Shown here piece after piece: positions 34,183-43,920 of a stretch of 64,000 nucleotides of DNA; positions within the stretch are counted from its first letter, which is position 1, and each line of letters opens with the position of its first letter. Where the stretch lies: the NCBI GenBank assembly GCA_021740905.1, contig JAIOYV010000025.1, positions 1-64,000 of the forward strand. Reading direction: 5' to 3'. This DNA comes from Bacteroidales bacterium. GTDB lineage: Bacteria > Bacteroidota > Bacteroidia > Bacteroidales > M50B96. Below the pieces are notes generated by a model, which did no database searches, was not told where the DNA came from, and was given only the letters and a program-made list of their open reading frames with translations. Made by a program: the position numbers and the translations under genes.

Positions 34183-35283
34183 ATGAATACAAAATACCCA
34201 ATCCTCAAATCAATCCAATTTGGCCCTTACGAATTGCCCAACCGGGTAGCAATGGCCCCATTGACACGCCGAAGGGCAGGTGCAGGTGGCGTGCCCACAG
34301 CCATGAATGCCCTGTATTATGCACAACGCGCGAGTGCTGGTTTAATAATGGCCGAGGCAAGTCCTATTTCGCAACAAGCGACAGGTTACCCCGATGTGCC
34401 GGGAATTTACACCCAAAAACAAATCGAGGGCTGGAAATTAGTGACAGATGCGGTGCATGAAAAAGGAGGAAGGATTTTTCTTCAGCTCTGGCATGTTGGA
34501 CGCTTCTCGCACAACGATTTTCAACCCGGAGGAAAACCTCCGGTTGCTCCTTCTGCAGTCCCTTTTCGTGGAAGACAAATTAATACCGGAAAAAACGGAT
34601 ATCAGGAAACCCCAATTCCCCTAGCCCTGACTAAACCAGAAATCAAATCTATTATAGGCGATTATTGGCAAGCTGCAAAGAATGCTATGGAAGCCGGATT
34701 CGATGGTGTCGAGCTTCATGCTGCTAATGGCTATTTGATTGATCAATTCTTGAACGATATATCCAATCACCGCACCGATGAATATGGTGGCAGCTTTGGC
34801 AATCGATACCGGTTTTTGGCAGAAGTACTGGATACCCTTTGCTCGGTTTGGGGAAGTGATAGGGTGGGAGTAAGGTTGGCTCCCGGAGGAGGTAGTCTGG
34901 GAATGCGCGACAGCGATCCCCTTGGTTTGTTTGCTTATGTGATTTCTCGATTGAATGAATTCAACTTGGCCTATCTCAGCATCCTTCAACAATGGTTCGA
35001 TGTAGAAAACTATCCCCAAGAACTAAAAAACCTGACCCCTTATTTTCGAAAATTCTACGATGGTTTGCTTATCACCAATCATGGTTTCGATTTCGCGCAA
35101 GCCAATAAGATGATAGAAGAAGGCTATGCCGACATGGTGGCCTTTGGAAAGTGGTATATATCCAATCCTGATTTGGTAGAACGATTTGCCATAGGAGCAC
35201 CAATTACTGAACCCGACCCGGATACTTTTTATGGTGGAAATGAAACCGGATATACGGATTATCCGATATGGGATCGAACGTAA
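34183..35283 (+). CDS. old yellow enzyme family ene-reductase (NemA-like)
   Basis: 366 residues, the classical OYE size. FMN and substrate residues are visible: MAPLTRRRA at the N-terminus, QLWHVGRFSH (Q101, H104) and the substrate-binding pair H179 and N182 with proton donor Y184 in ELHAANGYLIDQFLND. The enzyme reduces activated C=C bonds with NAD(P)H. The final GYTDYP box is typical of NemA/OPR-type members. Nine bases after the archaemetzincin gene. Confidence 0.92.
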   Translation: MNTKYPILKSIQFGPYELPNRVAMAPLTRRRAGAGGVPTAMNALYYAQRASAGLIMAEASPISQQATGYPDVPGIYTQKQIEGWKLVTDAVHEKGGRIFLQLWHVGRFSHNDFQPGGKPPVAPSAVPFRGRQINTGKNGYQETPIPLALTKPEIKSIIGDYWQAAKNAMEAGFDGVELHAANGYLIDQFLNDISNHRTDEYGGSFGNRYRFLAEVLDTLCSVWGSDRVGVRLAPGGGSLGMRDSDPLGLFAYVISRLNEFNLAYLSILQQWFDVENYPQELKNLTPYFRKFYDGLLITNHGFDFAQANKMIEEGYADMVAFGKWYISNPDLVERFAIGAPITEPDPDTFYGGNETGYTDYPIWDRT

Positions 35284-35380
35284 ATATCTGCATTATTGAG
35301 AATGATTATAGGGGTATATTTTGGCTGTTGAAACCATTCTGATGAACTCAAAATAAATCGACATGAAAACTGAAAATATA

Positions 35381-35412
35381 TTTGCAGCAGAATATTCAAA
35401 TCACTACTTTTG
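35381..35412 (+). promoter_or_regulatory. promoter of tRNA-Ser
   Basis: TTTG (35381-35384), 20-base spacer, TACTTTTG (35405-35412), 12 bases before the tRNA. Confidence 0.7.
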
Positions 35413-35424
35413 TCGCGCTTTAAT

Positions 35425-35512
<88 letters not shown>

Positions 35513-35519
35513 AAAAATA

Positions 35520-35553
35520 AATCCTGAGATTCGACGAGTCTCAGGATTTTTTT
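35520..35553 (+). terminator. intrinsic terminator after tRNA-Ser
   Basis: Arms AATCCTGAGA and TCTCAGGATT followed by a run of T, eight bases after the tRNA. Confidence 0.85.
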
Positions 35554-35698
35554 GTGATAGATTTTTGTTTTTGGAATTATCGGCTTGTACTTATATTTTC
35601 CGATTCCCTTTACCTACTCGCGATACTTACCTTACTCACTTTACCCAACCCAACCATCCCTACTCAACTCAGATTTCTTCCACCCTGACCATAGTCAG

Positions 35699-35728
35699 TT
35701 GTGGGTTCGATTATTAAAATTATTTTTG
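35699..35728 (+). promoter_or_regulatory. promoter upstream of the small membrane protein and DUF1015 gene
   Basis: TTG (35699-35701), 19-base spacer, TATTTTTG (35721-35728), 24 bases before the ATG at 35753. It supports the small gene being the first of a two-gene transcript. Confidence 0.55.
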
Positions 35729-35752
35729 CCGTTGAATAAATAAAAAACCTTA

Positions 35753-35983
35753 ATGATGAAAAAGATAAACTGGTTGAAAATATCCGGGATAGTAGCAGTA
35801 GTCATGCTTGTAATCACATCCATGTTTTCTTTCACCTTGTTTTTGCGCAAATTGCCCGACATTAACACAGCCCTTTTGCTTGTTTTCTGCTTTACTCTAA
35901 TCGCAACAATTGCAAGCATTTTTTATATCTCAAAAACCCATTATGGCACCGGGTATCAAAATGAAAAAAACGAAAATAAATAA
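35753..35983 (+). CDS. small two-helix membrane protein
   Basis: 76 residues. A basic N-terminus (MMKKINWLK) and two hydrophobic helices (about 10-31 and 40-60) linked by RKLPDINTA, with a polar, charged tail. I know no family. A promoter lies directly upstream and the DUF1015 gene starts 28 bases after the stop, which supports translation. A second ATG one codon later is equally possible. Confidence 0.55.
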   Translation: MMKKINWLKISGIVAVVMLVITSMFSFTLFLRKLPDINTALLLVFCFTLIATIASIFYISKTHYGTGYQNEKNENK

Positions 35984-36011
35984 TTTATAATTTACTTTTA
36001 ATTGAATTGAA

Positions 36012-37262
36012 ATGGCAATAGTTAAACCATTTAAAGGACTGCGTCCCCCCAAAGAAATAGCTGCCGACCTGGCTTGTCTGCCTTACGATGTGATGAATAG
36101 CGAAGAAGCCGCAGCGATGGCCGAAGGCAAAGAATGCTCGTTGTTGCACATAACACGCGCCGAGATAGATTGCCCTGCGGGTACTGATATCCACAGCGAA
36201 ACGGTGTACAACAAAGCGGTCGAGAATTTTAAAAAAGCCCAGGAATACGACTGGTTGGTGCAGGACAACGAAGCGAAGTTTTACATCTATGCACAAACCA
36301 TGGATGGCCGGACCCAGTATGGCATTGTGGGTGCTGCAGCTTTCGAAGATTACAAAAATGAAATCATCAAAAAGCATGAATTAACCCGTCCTGAGAAGGA
36401 GGAAGACAGGATGATCCTGACCCGCTACACCAACGCCAATATCGAACCGGTATTCTTTAGCTACAAGGCAGTTCCTGAGATTGATGCCATAGTTTCAAAT
36501 ATTGTGAAGAATCAGCCAGCCGATTACGATTTTATTGCAGAAGATGGTTTTGGACATCATTTTTGGGCTATCAACGAGGAAGTGGTAAATGCTAAAATTG
36601 AAGAGCTTTTTGCTACCAAAGTACCCTTTACGTATGTGGCCGATGGTCATCACCGTACGGCTGCCGCTGCCCGCATTGGCGACGAGAAAAAAGCACAGAA
36701 TCCAAATCATACCGGCGACGAGGAGTACAACTTTTTCATGGCTGTCCATTTCCCCGACAATCAATTGAAAATTATTGATTACAACCGGGTTGTTCAGGAT
36801 CTGAATGGGTTAAGCGATGAAGAGTTTATTTCAAAACTCAATGCATCTTTTGAAGTTGAAAAAATGGGGACCGAAATTTATAAGCCTTCCCGGTTGCACG
36901 AGTTCAGCATGTACCTTTCAGGCAGTTGGTACAAACTGACAGCAAAGCCGGGCACCTACGACGACAATGATCCGATTGGAATCCTGGATGTGACCATTCT
37001 TTCGAATACTGTCCTTGACCCGATCCTCGACATCAAAGACCTGCGCCGTTCTACCCGTATCGACTTTATTGGCGGGATCCGTGGCCTTGGCGAATTGAAA
37101 AAGCGTGTCGACAATGGCAGCATGAAAGCAGCTTTTGCGCTGTATCCTGTTTCGATGGACCAGCTCATCAACATTGCAGACACCGGAAACATTATGCCAC
37201 CCAAAACTACATGGTTTGAACCAAAGCTTCGAAGTGGGTTGGTGATACACTCGCTGGATTAA
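36012..37262 (+). CDS. DUF1015 family protein
   Basis: 416 residues. The N-terminus VKPFKGLRPPKEIAADLACLPYDVMN is the hallmark of DUF1015, and YVADGHHRTAAAARIG and IGGIRGLGELKKRVD are other conserved blocks. The DGHHR motif resembles the nucleotide-binding ParB/Srx-type loops, so an enzymatic role such as kinase is possible. In many genomes this gene neighbours serine biosynthesis genes (serA, serC), but neither is here. Soluble. Ends at the strong terminator 37310-37358. Confidence 0.9.
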   Translation: MAIVKPFKGLRPPKEIAADLACLPYDVMNSEEAAAMAEGKECSLLHITRAEIDCPAGTDIHSETVYNKAVENFKKAQEYDWLVQDNEAKFYIYAQTMDGRTQYGIVGAAAFEDYKNEIIKKHELTRPEKEEDRMILTRYTNANIEPVFFSYKAVPEIDAIVSNIVKNQPADYDFIAEDGFGHHFWAINEEVVNAKIEELFATKVPFTYVADGHHRTAAAARIGDEKKAQNPNHTGDEEYNFFMAVHFPDNQLKIIDYNRVVQDLNGLSDEEFISKLNASFEVEKMGTEIYKPSRLHEFSMYLSGSWYKLTAKPGTYDDNDPIGILDVTILSNTVLDPILDIKDLRRSTRIDFIGGIRGLGELKKRVDNGSMKAAFALYPVSMDQLINIADTGNIMPPKTTWFEPKLRSGLVIHSLD

Positions 37263-37309
37263 AGAAGTTCAAAGTTAAAGAGTTCTGAGTTGAAGAGTTC
37301 AAAGTTTAA

Positions 37310-37358
37310 AATTCCTTGCTGGGGTATACCAATTGTCGGTACCAGCAAGGAATTTTGT
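37310..37358 (+). terminator. intrinsic terminator after DUF1015 gene
   Basis: Arms AATTCCTTGCTGG and CCAGCAAGGAATT around a 19-base loop, followed by TTGTTATT. Downstream of degenerate AGTTCAAAG repeats (about 37265-37305). Confidence 0.75.
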
Positions 37359-37433
37359 TATTATGCAATTGTTATCTGATGACAAATGCTGTTGTTACCG
37401 TATTCAAAGAAATGGTATTTTCGTAAAAAATTA

Positions 37434-37574
37434 ATGGAAGATTATATGAATGATATCCCCGAAGAGCACAAGAAACTATTAAAAGAAAGGTATCAGAAAA
37501 TGAAAGACAATCCAAATTCCGGAATAAAATGGGATACGGTGAAAAAAGAACTATTGCAGAAATATGCAGTTTAA
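37434..37574 (+). CDS. possible small antitoxin-like protein
   Basis: 46 residues if it starts at ATG 37434 (MEDYMNDIPEEHKK); an in-frame start at 37386 adds 16 unlike residues. The C-terminal helix pattern (LLKERYQKMKDNP, then WDTVKKELLQKY) resembles the tail of small addiction-module proteins that bind RelE/ParE toxins, but no toxin gene is adjacent. Degenerate repeats of opposite orientation lie on each side (37265-37305 and 37608-37672). Could be a relic or a solo gene. Confidence 0.4.
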   Translation: MEDYMNDIPEEHKKLLKERYQKMKDNPNSGIKWDTVKKELLQKYAV

Positions 37575-37669
37575 ATATTAACTTTGAGCATACCTGACAA
37601 TAAGCCGGCTCAGAACTCTTTCAACTCAGAACTCTCCAACTCAGAACTCTTCAACTTTGCCCACCCAAC

Positions 37670-40624
37670 TCAAACCCTCCTGCAAATATCCTTAAAATCG
37701 CAACTCTCGCAAACCTTGCTGTCTTCGACCTGTGAGAATGAAATATCCCGGTTGAAAATTTCTTCGAGCAATTCCAATAGCTCAGGTTCAAACTCTTCTT
37801 TTAATCGGTTGTAACTGAGTTCCTCTTTGTTGTTTAATGTGATCCCTGCCGAATATTCTTTGTCAAATAATTCTTTGGTCAGGTAAAGGGCCAGGTCAAT
37901 GTCTTCATTTACTCCGTGCGATTCTTTGTATAAAAAAGCGTACACAAATAGCTGAAAAATAGCCTTGAATTCTTTGCGGTTGCCTCGCTGGTATAGAATA
38001 TCGGGAGACTTTAAATTTTTCTTGTCCGCTCCGGTTTTGTAATCGACAATCCGGATGGTTTTGTCAGGCCTGTCCACCCGGTCGATCAAGCCACCGAGGT
38101 TTACGCTCGCTCCGGTTTCATTTAGCCTAACACTGTGCTTCACTTTCATTTCGAGATCGACAATCTGAAGCGGGGCCTGCTGCTGGTCTACTTTAATAAT
38201 TTGCTTCAGGTATTTGCGAAGCACCTCGAAGGCCAGCGAATTTTTCCCTGTAATTTGGATATCCTGACCTGGTTTTTGGCTTTTGAAAAACTCCTTCGCA
38301 AAAGACAGCTTCAGTACCTCCTGTTGCTTTTTGTCATCTTTTAAAATGATCTCAAATTCCCGGTCCGAAATAATTTTGCCTATATAGGGCCTGTACAATT
38401 GCTCGATGGTATCGTGCAGGATATTCCCGAAGATAAGGGCATCCACCTCTTCGCTAACTTCCTTTGGGGCTTTCAACCGGGCAACATATTTGAAATAAAA
38501 CCGAAGGCTGCAAATCAGGTAGTCGTTTAGGGCACTGGGAGAAATGTAGGCACTGTCTTCTTCCTGGGATAAAAACTTAGAGAGATTAGCCCACACAGCT
38601 TCATCCTTTGCAATTTCAATTTTTTCCTGCCTGTCAAGTTGAAGGTCGAGGCTACTTTGTTTTGTTATGATAGTGATGTCTGAATTAAACTTCAACTGGT
38701 ACAAGTATCGGCTCATTTCACTTTTTCCAAAATCGGTGTTTTGGGTGTTAAAAATCAGGTGGACATTTTCGGCCCGTTGTATCATGCGGTAAAAATAATA
38801 GGCCGAAATAGCATCCTGGTGATCGGAAACGGGCATATCGAAACCCCTACGCAAATTGTAAGGGATAAAGGAGATGTTGCCTTGGTTTTTAGGGAATACC
38901 CCTTCGTTCATGGACGGTATTACGATGGAATTGAAATCGAGGGCACGGGTTTCGAGCACACCCATTATCTGCAAGCCTTTTAGAGGTTCGCCCGAAAAAG
39001 GCAGGTTTATTTGCTGGACTACCTGACGAAAGAATCTGATAAAAGTATTTAGGCCGATCTCGATTTTTCGCTCCTGCAACAGGGCCTCCAATCGCGACAG
39101 GCTTAGGTAAAGCTCGTGAATGATTTCTTTCTCAATGAGGTTGATTGATTGATTTTTTCCGGGCAGTTGATCGAGACGGGCCGACAATTTGTACAAACAA
39201 AATTTTAAATACCCGATCAATTCACCGGGCGTATTGGGGAGGGTGGAAAATATCCTTCGAATCGTTTCATCTTCCTCCGAAAATATATCGACATCGATAA
39301 AAACAAGGTTATGGTTTACAATATCCTTCTTCAGTAGCTTTGTGCCTTCGCTTTCGAATAACGCAAAAAATGGATGGTCTAAAATACTGAGAACTTGTTT
39401 GTGGTAAAATGTAGCCCTTCGACCGCTTTGCCGTTTACTTTTTTGAAGGTCGATGAGGTTTTCGATAAAATTAAAAGCCGAAGAATTTGTAGCAGGATAT
39501 CCCATTGTGATATTCACATGGCTGAATTTTTCAGGGAGCGAATAAAGCATGGGGAACAGCAATTTTTCGTCGGGCAGGATAAGCGCATTCCTATCGGGCG
39601 ATTGATCTTGCCCAGCCTCCAATGTTTGAAGTATTGAATAGGCAGTTTTGGCCTGCATTGTTTGCGAGTTCACCGGGTAGAAAAATATTTTCTTTTTCGG
39701 ATTTTCGAAGTTTCGGAACAAGTCGATTTCTTCAATTTCGCCCTGGGGCCTTGAATCAAACAAACTGGTCTGCCCTGTCGAATCAGTTTTCCGATTCGAT
39801 AGAGGAAAATCTTCGGGCATGGGGAAAAGCTCAAGGTTCTCTCGCAAAAACCGGCCTGCCTCATGGTAATCTTTGTCGAGATAAAAATGATCATAATCCC
39901 AAAAGAAACCGGCTAGCTTCCTTTTTCGCAGAACTTTCAATAATTCAATTTCACATTTATTAAGAGCATTTAAACCAATAAAATAAATGGATGGAAAAGG
40001 AAATTCTTTTGAAGACGACCCCGTGAAATTTCCTGCCACGTTTCGGTATAACATCCCTTCGTAGGCAAGTCCTTTTTGTTTGAGTCGGTTTTGAAAATTT
40101 TCGTAAAGGGGGTATAAAATTTTCCACATCAGAACAAATTCTTCCTGATACTTAAACTGCCCCTGGTTTTTTAGACTTCCCCAAAACTGTTCGATATATT
40201 GTTTTTGCTCCTGGCTCAGGTAATCGAATATAAAGTCGATTTGCTTTAAATCCGATAGATTCGTAAATAATTCTTTTGGGTTTACGAGCTGTTTGTCTAA
40301 CTTATCAAAATCGTTGAGCACCATCATGCCCCAAAAATAAAACTCATCAAAAGCTTCCTGTTTTTTCGATACTTCTATATAGCTTTCATATAAGTCGAAA
40401 ATTAATTGAAATTGATCAGGTATCTGGTCGGTCGACAGTTTCTGCATTAACTCAGGTATAGTGAAAATGTGAGGCGACCAAACCGGGCTATCGAATTGTT
40501 CGGCGAAGTATTTTCGAAAAAACAACCCTGCACGGCGATTTGGAAACACAAGTCCAATTTTATTAAAATCTGACTTATGATTGTGTTTTAAGTATTTTGC
40601 AACTTGAAAAATAAAAGAATCCAT
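37670..40624 (-). CDS. addB: AddB-like nuclease/inactivated helicase subunit
   Basis: 984 residues. The N-terminal half is a degenerate UvrD-like domain (GLVFPNRRAGLFFRKYF where a P-loop would be). Later blocks such as NTQNTDFGKSEMSRYLYQL and the C-terminal PD-(D/E)XK nuclease (LIFGNILHDTIEQLYRPYI, RIVDYKTGADKK) follow. Four cysteines, one in YLICSLRFYFKYVARL and three in CESCDFKDICRRV, match the iron-sulphur staple that locks the AddB nuclease. It should form the AddAB helicase-nuclease with the product at 2950-6195, although the genes are 31 kb apart here. Confidence 0.85.
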   Translation of the reverse strand: MDSFIFQVAKYLKHNHKSDFNKIGLVFPNRRAGLFFRKYFAEQFDSPVWSPHIFTIPELMQKLSTDQIPDQFQLIFDLYESYIEVSKKQEAFDEFYFWGMMVLNDFDKLDKQLVNPKELFTNLSDLKQIDFIFDYLSQEQKQYIEQFWGSLKNQGQFKYQEEFVLMWKILYPLYENFQNRLKQKGLAYEGMLYRNVAGNFTGSSSKEFPFPSIYFIGLNALNKCEIELLKVLRKRKLAGFFWDYDHFYLDKDYHEAGRFLRENLELFPMPEDFPLSNRKTDSTGQTSLFDSRPQGEIEEIDLFRNFENPKKKIFFYPVNSQTMQAKTAYSILQTLEAGQDQSPDRNALILPDEKLLFPMLYSLPEKFSHVNITMGYPATNSSAFNFIENLIDLQKSKRQSGRRATFYHKQVLSILDHPFFALFESEGTKLLKKDIVNHNLVFIDVDIFSEEDETIRRIFSTLPNTPGELIGYLKFCLYKLSARLDQLPGKNQSINLIEKEIIHELYLSLSRLEALLQERKIEIGLNTFIRFFRQVVQQINLPFSGEPLKGLQIMGVLETRALDFNSIVIPSMNEGVFPKNQGNISFIPYNLRRGFDMPVSDHQDAISAYYFYRMIQRAENVHLIFNTQNTDFGKSEMSRYLYQLKFNSDITIITKQSSLDLQLDRQEKIEIAKDEAVWANLSKFLSQEEDSAYISPSALNDYLICSLRFYFKYVARLKAPKEVSEEVDALIFGNILHDTIEQLYRPYIGKIISDREFEIILKDDKKQQEVLKLSFAKEFFKSQKPGQDIQITGKNSLAFEVLRKYLKQIIKVDQQQAPLQIVDLEMKVKHSVRLNETGASVNLGGLIDRVDRPDKTIRIVDYKTGADKKNLKSPDILYQRGNRKEFKAIFQLFVYAFLYKESHGVNEDIDLALYLTKELFDKEYSAGITLNNKEELSYNRLKEEFEPELLELLEEIFNRDISFSQVEDSKVCESCDFKDICRRV

Positions 40625-41115
40625 AGTTTATAATCATTCTAAATAAGCACAAGGCTGATAACATAGCATAGAATAATGAATCTGTATTTATTTATTATTC
40701 TAACATTGTGCACACATATCTAATTTGCTACTATATTACTATTCATGGGGAATGTTGGTCGTAAATGTGAACAAAAATCCCTCTAATTAATTTCTAACAA
40801 TAATCAGCAAAAAAAAAGTAACCAACAAGTCGTTTCGCAAAGTATATATCGCACAATATTAATTATTTTAATATTCAATAATAATTTTTCAAGATAATTT
40901 TTTTGTTATTCAAAAATGTGGTATGTTGTCTTGAAGTTTGAAGTTTTTTAATAAATTGAAAGATTTAAGTTGATTAAGGGGGTCCTGTCGTCCGATGGGA
41001 CCTTTCTTTTTTTAAATACTCGGAAACCTTAAATTTTATTCCATTCACATTCTCGTAGATTATCCAGAACTGTTTTTAGCAAAGGTAATCAGAAATCTTA
41101 CCATCCGATTAATAT
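40625..41115. other. AT-rich gene-free region
   Basis: No coding sequence seen. It contains long AT runs (about 40840-40915) and the terminator-like hairpin at 40981-41013 with no gene in front of it. A small RNA or a leader is possible. Confidence 0.45.
40981..41013 (+). terminator. orphan intrinsic terminator
   Basis: A two-part stem GGTCC-TG-TCG-TC-CGA-TG-GGACC is followed by TTTCTTTTTTT. No reading frame ends nearby on this strand, so it may close a small RNA that starts in the preceding 50-100 bases. Confidence 0.6.
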
Positions 41116-41146
41116 TTTGAATTGGCGTTGCGGTTTACTATTTTTG
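41116..41146 (+). promoter_or_regulatory. promoter of LysM protein gene
   Basis: TTTG (41116-41119), 19-base spacer, TATTTTTG (41139-41146). An exact Bacteroidota pattern 34 bases before the ATG. Confidence 0.7.
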
Positions 41147-41180
41147 AGTGCTTTTTAAGTTTGATATTTAGAACATCTAC

Positions 41181-43829
41181 ATGAAGAAACATATCGTAAT
41201 TATATTTATCTTATATTTTGTAATTCAAGTTGTTGGCCAAGTGTCGGCCCAATCCGGTAAAGTAGTTGTTTCGACTGAAAAAGTTTTGGTCGATGGCAAA
41301 GCATACTATCTTCACAAAGTTGAGCCTGGCCAGACCTTATATTCAATAGCCAAAGCCTATAATGTTTTGCCAAACGAGGTGGCCGAAGAAAATCCCGAAG
41401 TTTTTCAAAGCCTCCCTATTGGGCATCAGCTCAAAATACCTATTATCAAAGGGCGCAACAATACCATCGACGAAATTGAACATTCCGATAAATTTGTCTT
41501 CCACTACATTGAAAAGGGGGAAACATTATACTCGCTTGCCAAGAACAACACCACCACCGTTGAGACCATTGTTAAGTGGAACCCGCAAACGGCTGATAAA
41601 GTAAAGCCTGGCGATGTAATCAAAATCCCCAAGCCGAATGTCGATCCTGTTTTGCTCGAAAGCCTACTTCCTAATAAGCAAGCTGACAAGCAAGTGGATA
41701 TTGTCTCCCACGACCAGCCAGGTTTTATTTTTCATGAAGTAGAAAAAGGGCAGACCCTCTATTTTATATCGAAAAAATACGATATTACCCGCGAAAAGTT
41801 AATTGAATTGAACCCCGGGGCGGACAAAACCCTCGCAATTGGTCAAATGGTGAAAATCCCTAAACCAGCTGCGCAAGCAGGTGAGACCCAACAAGCGAAT
41901 ATACCGACCGGTCAACCCGGAAAGGACACCACAAAAACGAGGGTGGCCAAAGGGTTTATTGAACATACGGTGCAGAAAGGCGAAACTCTGTTTTCCATTT
42001 CCCGGAAGTATGAACTTCAGAAAGAAGAAATAGTACGGTATAACAAAGGGGCTGATGCTGTGCTTTCTATTGGTACAGTGTTGCAGGTGCCCATCTTTGA
42101 AAAAAGTGAAAATGCACCGGGATTGAATGAAATACTCAGCGATCTGTCGGGAAAAACTACTCCCGCTGACACTTTTGTATGGGAGGATCGGAGGTTTTAT
42201 TACCACAAAGTGGAACCCAAAGAAACCCTCTATTCTTTATCGAAATTCTACGATATTAAAATAAGGAAGCTCAAGAAAGCCAATGATGAATTGAAAGACA
42301 GGGAGATGCGAATTGGGGAGATAATCCGAATACCCAAGGATGACATTAAGGATATTCGTATGGTGGCCCGGTTGGTAAAAGCAAAACATGCCATAAAGGT
42401 ATCAGGAAGTGCAGAATTGATTCCCGGCAAGAAGGCAATAACCCTCTTTCCCTGCGACACCTTCGAATACATACGCGAACGCGACACTTTCCATATTGCT
42501 TTGATGTTACCATTTTACTTGTTCGAAAACGATACCATGCAGGTTAACGATAGCCTTCGGTTCGAGAAATTGTTGAAAACTTTTTTTGACGACAAGAAAT
42601 TAGACAAGGCGAAATTTCCTTCGAAACCTGGTCTGCGAATTTTTAATGGCTCCAATGTGTTTCTCGAATTTTACGAAGGCTTTTTGCTAGCAATCGATTC
42701 GGCCCGAAAAACAGGTATGAATTTGGAGCTTTTTGTGTACAACACACAAAACAACAGCGATTCGGTAATGGATATCCTTCGTAAACCGGAAATGAAAGAT
42801 ATGGACTTTATAATCGGTCCTGTATCGAACAAAAACATCGACTTAGTGTCGCAGTTTGCTCTTAAAAACAAAATATTGTTTGTGCCGCCTTTGCCATCGA
42901 GCGATACTTTTAATGTTGCCAACCCATATTATTTCAAGGTAAAGCCTTCGCTTGAAACACAAATAAAGAAGTTCTCGGACCTTTTGTCGAACTACTACGA
43001 CCGGAACATTGTGCTGATGCACTACGGTACTATTGAGGAAGAACAGGTTGTCGCATTGTACAATAAGTTCCTGCCCCCTATGTTGAAGGTAAGGGCTGGC
43101 CAAAATCCTGTTCGGTTTAAAACAGTGAAATTGGACCGCAAGAAAGCCTTTGATATTATAAAACCCAAAAAAGACAAGGACGATAAAGAAATCATTCAAC
43201 ATCCTATTAAAAAAGAACTGATTGACAGTATCCCCAACCTCGTTATTATCCCTACTTTGGAGAGGGGGTTGGTATCGAATACCATCAGACAATTGAATTC
43301 AATTTACGAAGAGGTAGTAAGCGATTACGAGATAACGATTTGTGGATTCCCCGATGTCTTGCGTTTCGAAAACCTCGACCTGGAATACCTTCATAACCTT
43401 GAATTTCATACCTTCCTCACTTCACACATCGACTATGAAAACCAGGAAGTGAAGGATTTTATCTTGAAATATCGCCAAACATTTATGGCAGAGCCTTCGC
43501 AATTTAGTTTTCAGGCTTACGACATTGGTCTTTATTTCTTTCAGGTATTGCAGAAAAAAGGGACAGATTTTCAGGATTGCATTGAAAACTATTCACCCAA
43601 TCCTCAACTGCAAAACGAATTTGAATTTAGGCAAACCGATTATTTCAGTGGCTTTGAGAACCAGCATGTGTATGTGCTGAAATACGATCGCGAGTATGAT
43701 ATCGTCCGGCTCGATCTTTTATTCAAGTCTATTAATGAAGAAAAGAAAGGAATGTATCGGCAAGTATTACCAGATGATATTAAATCAACGGAACCTGGAA
43801 ATTTGAAATTATACCGAAAGCCCAAGTAG
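41181..43829 (+). CDS. LysM-repeat protein with periplasmic-binding-like domain
   Basis: 882 residues. A signal peptide (MKKHIVIIFILYFVIQVVGQ) is followed by five LysM domains (about 31-75, 97-141, 184-227, 256-300, 334-380), each with the GETLYSIAKxY-type start and IxIPK-type end. A domain of about 450 residues follows, resembling branched-chain amino acid/leucine-type binding proteins (HIALMLPFYLFEND, MDFIIGPVSNKNIDLVSQFA, EPSQFSFQAYDIGLYFFQVL). It is likely periplasmic and peptidoglycan-bound. This architecture is common in Bacteroidota; its ligand is not known. Preceded by its own promoter. Confidence 0.88.
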   Translation: MKKHIVIIFILYFVIQVVGQVSAQSGKVVVSTEKVLVDGKAYYLHKVEPGQTLYSIAKAYNVLPNEVAEENPEVFQSLPIGHQLKIPIIKGRNNTIDEIEHSDKFVFHYIEKGETLYSLAKNNTTTVETIVKWNPQTADKVKPGDVIKIPKPNVDPVLLESLLPNKQADKQVDIVSHDQPGFIFHEVEKGQTLYFISKKYDITREKLIELNPGADKTLAIGQMVKIPKPAAQAGETQQANIPTGQPGKDTTKTRVAKGFIEHTVQKGETLFSISRKYELQKEEIVRYNKGADAVLSIGTVLQVPIFEKSENAPGLNEILSDLSGKTTPADTFVWEDRRFYYHKVEPKETLYSLSKFYDIKIRKLKKANDELKDREMRIGEIIRIPKDDIKDIRMVARLVKAKHAIKVSGSAELIPGKKAITLFPCDTFEYIRERDTFHIALMLPFYLFENDTMQVNDSLRFEKLLKTFFDDKKLDKAKFPSKPGLRIFNGSNVFLEFYEGFLLAIDSARKTGMNLELFVYNTQNNSDSVMDILRKPEMKDMDFIIGPVSNKNIDLVSQFALKNKILFVPPLPSSDTFNVANPYYFKVKPSLETQIKKFSDLLSNYYDRNIVLMHYGTIEEEQVVALYNKFLPPMLKVRAGQNPVRFKTVKLDRKKAFDIIKPKKDKDDKEIIQHPIKKELIDSIPNLVIIPTLERGLVSNTIRQLNSIYEEVVSDYEITICGFPDVLRFENLDLEYLHNLEFHTFLTSHIDYENQEVKDFILKYRQTFMAEPSQFSFQAYDIGLYFFQVLQKKGTDFQDCIENYSPNPQLQNEFEFRQTDYFSGFENQHVYVLKYDREYDIVRLDLLFKSINEEKKGMYRQVLPDDIKSTEPGNLKLYRKPK

Positions 43830-43920
43830 GTAAATAAGGAATTAAGGAGATGGGAAATTAGGTTATCAGGAAAATAGCTGCAAAACACTATATATTAGTT
43901 ACCTCACTTCCCTTACTTAA

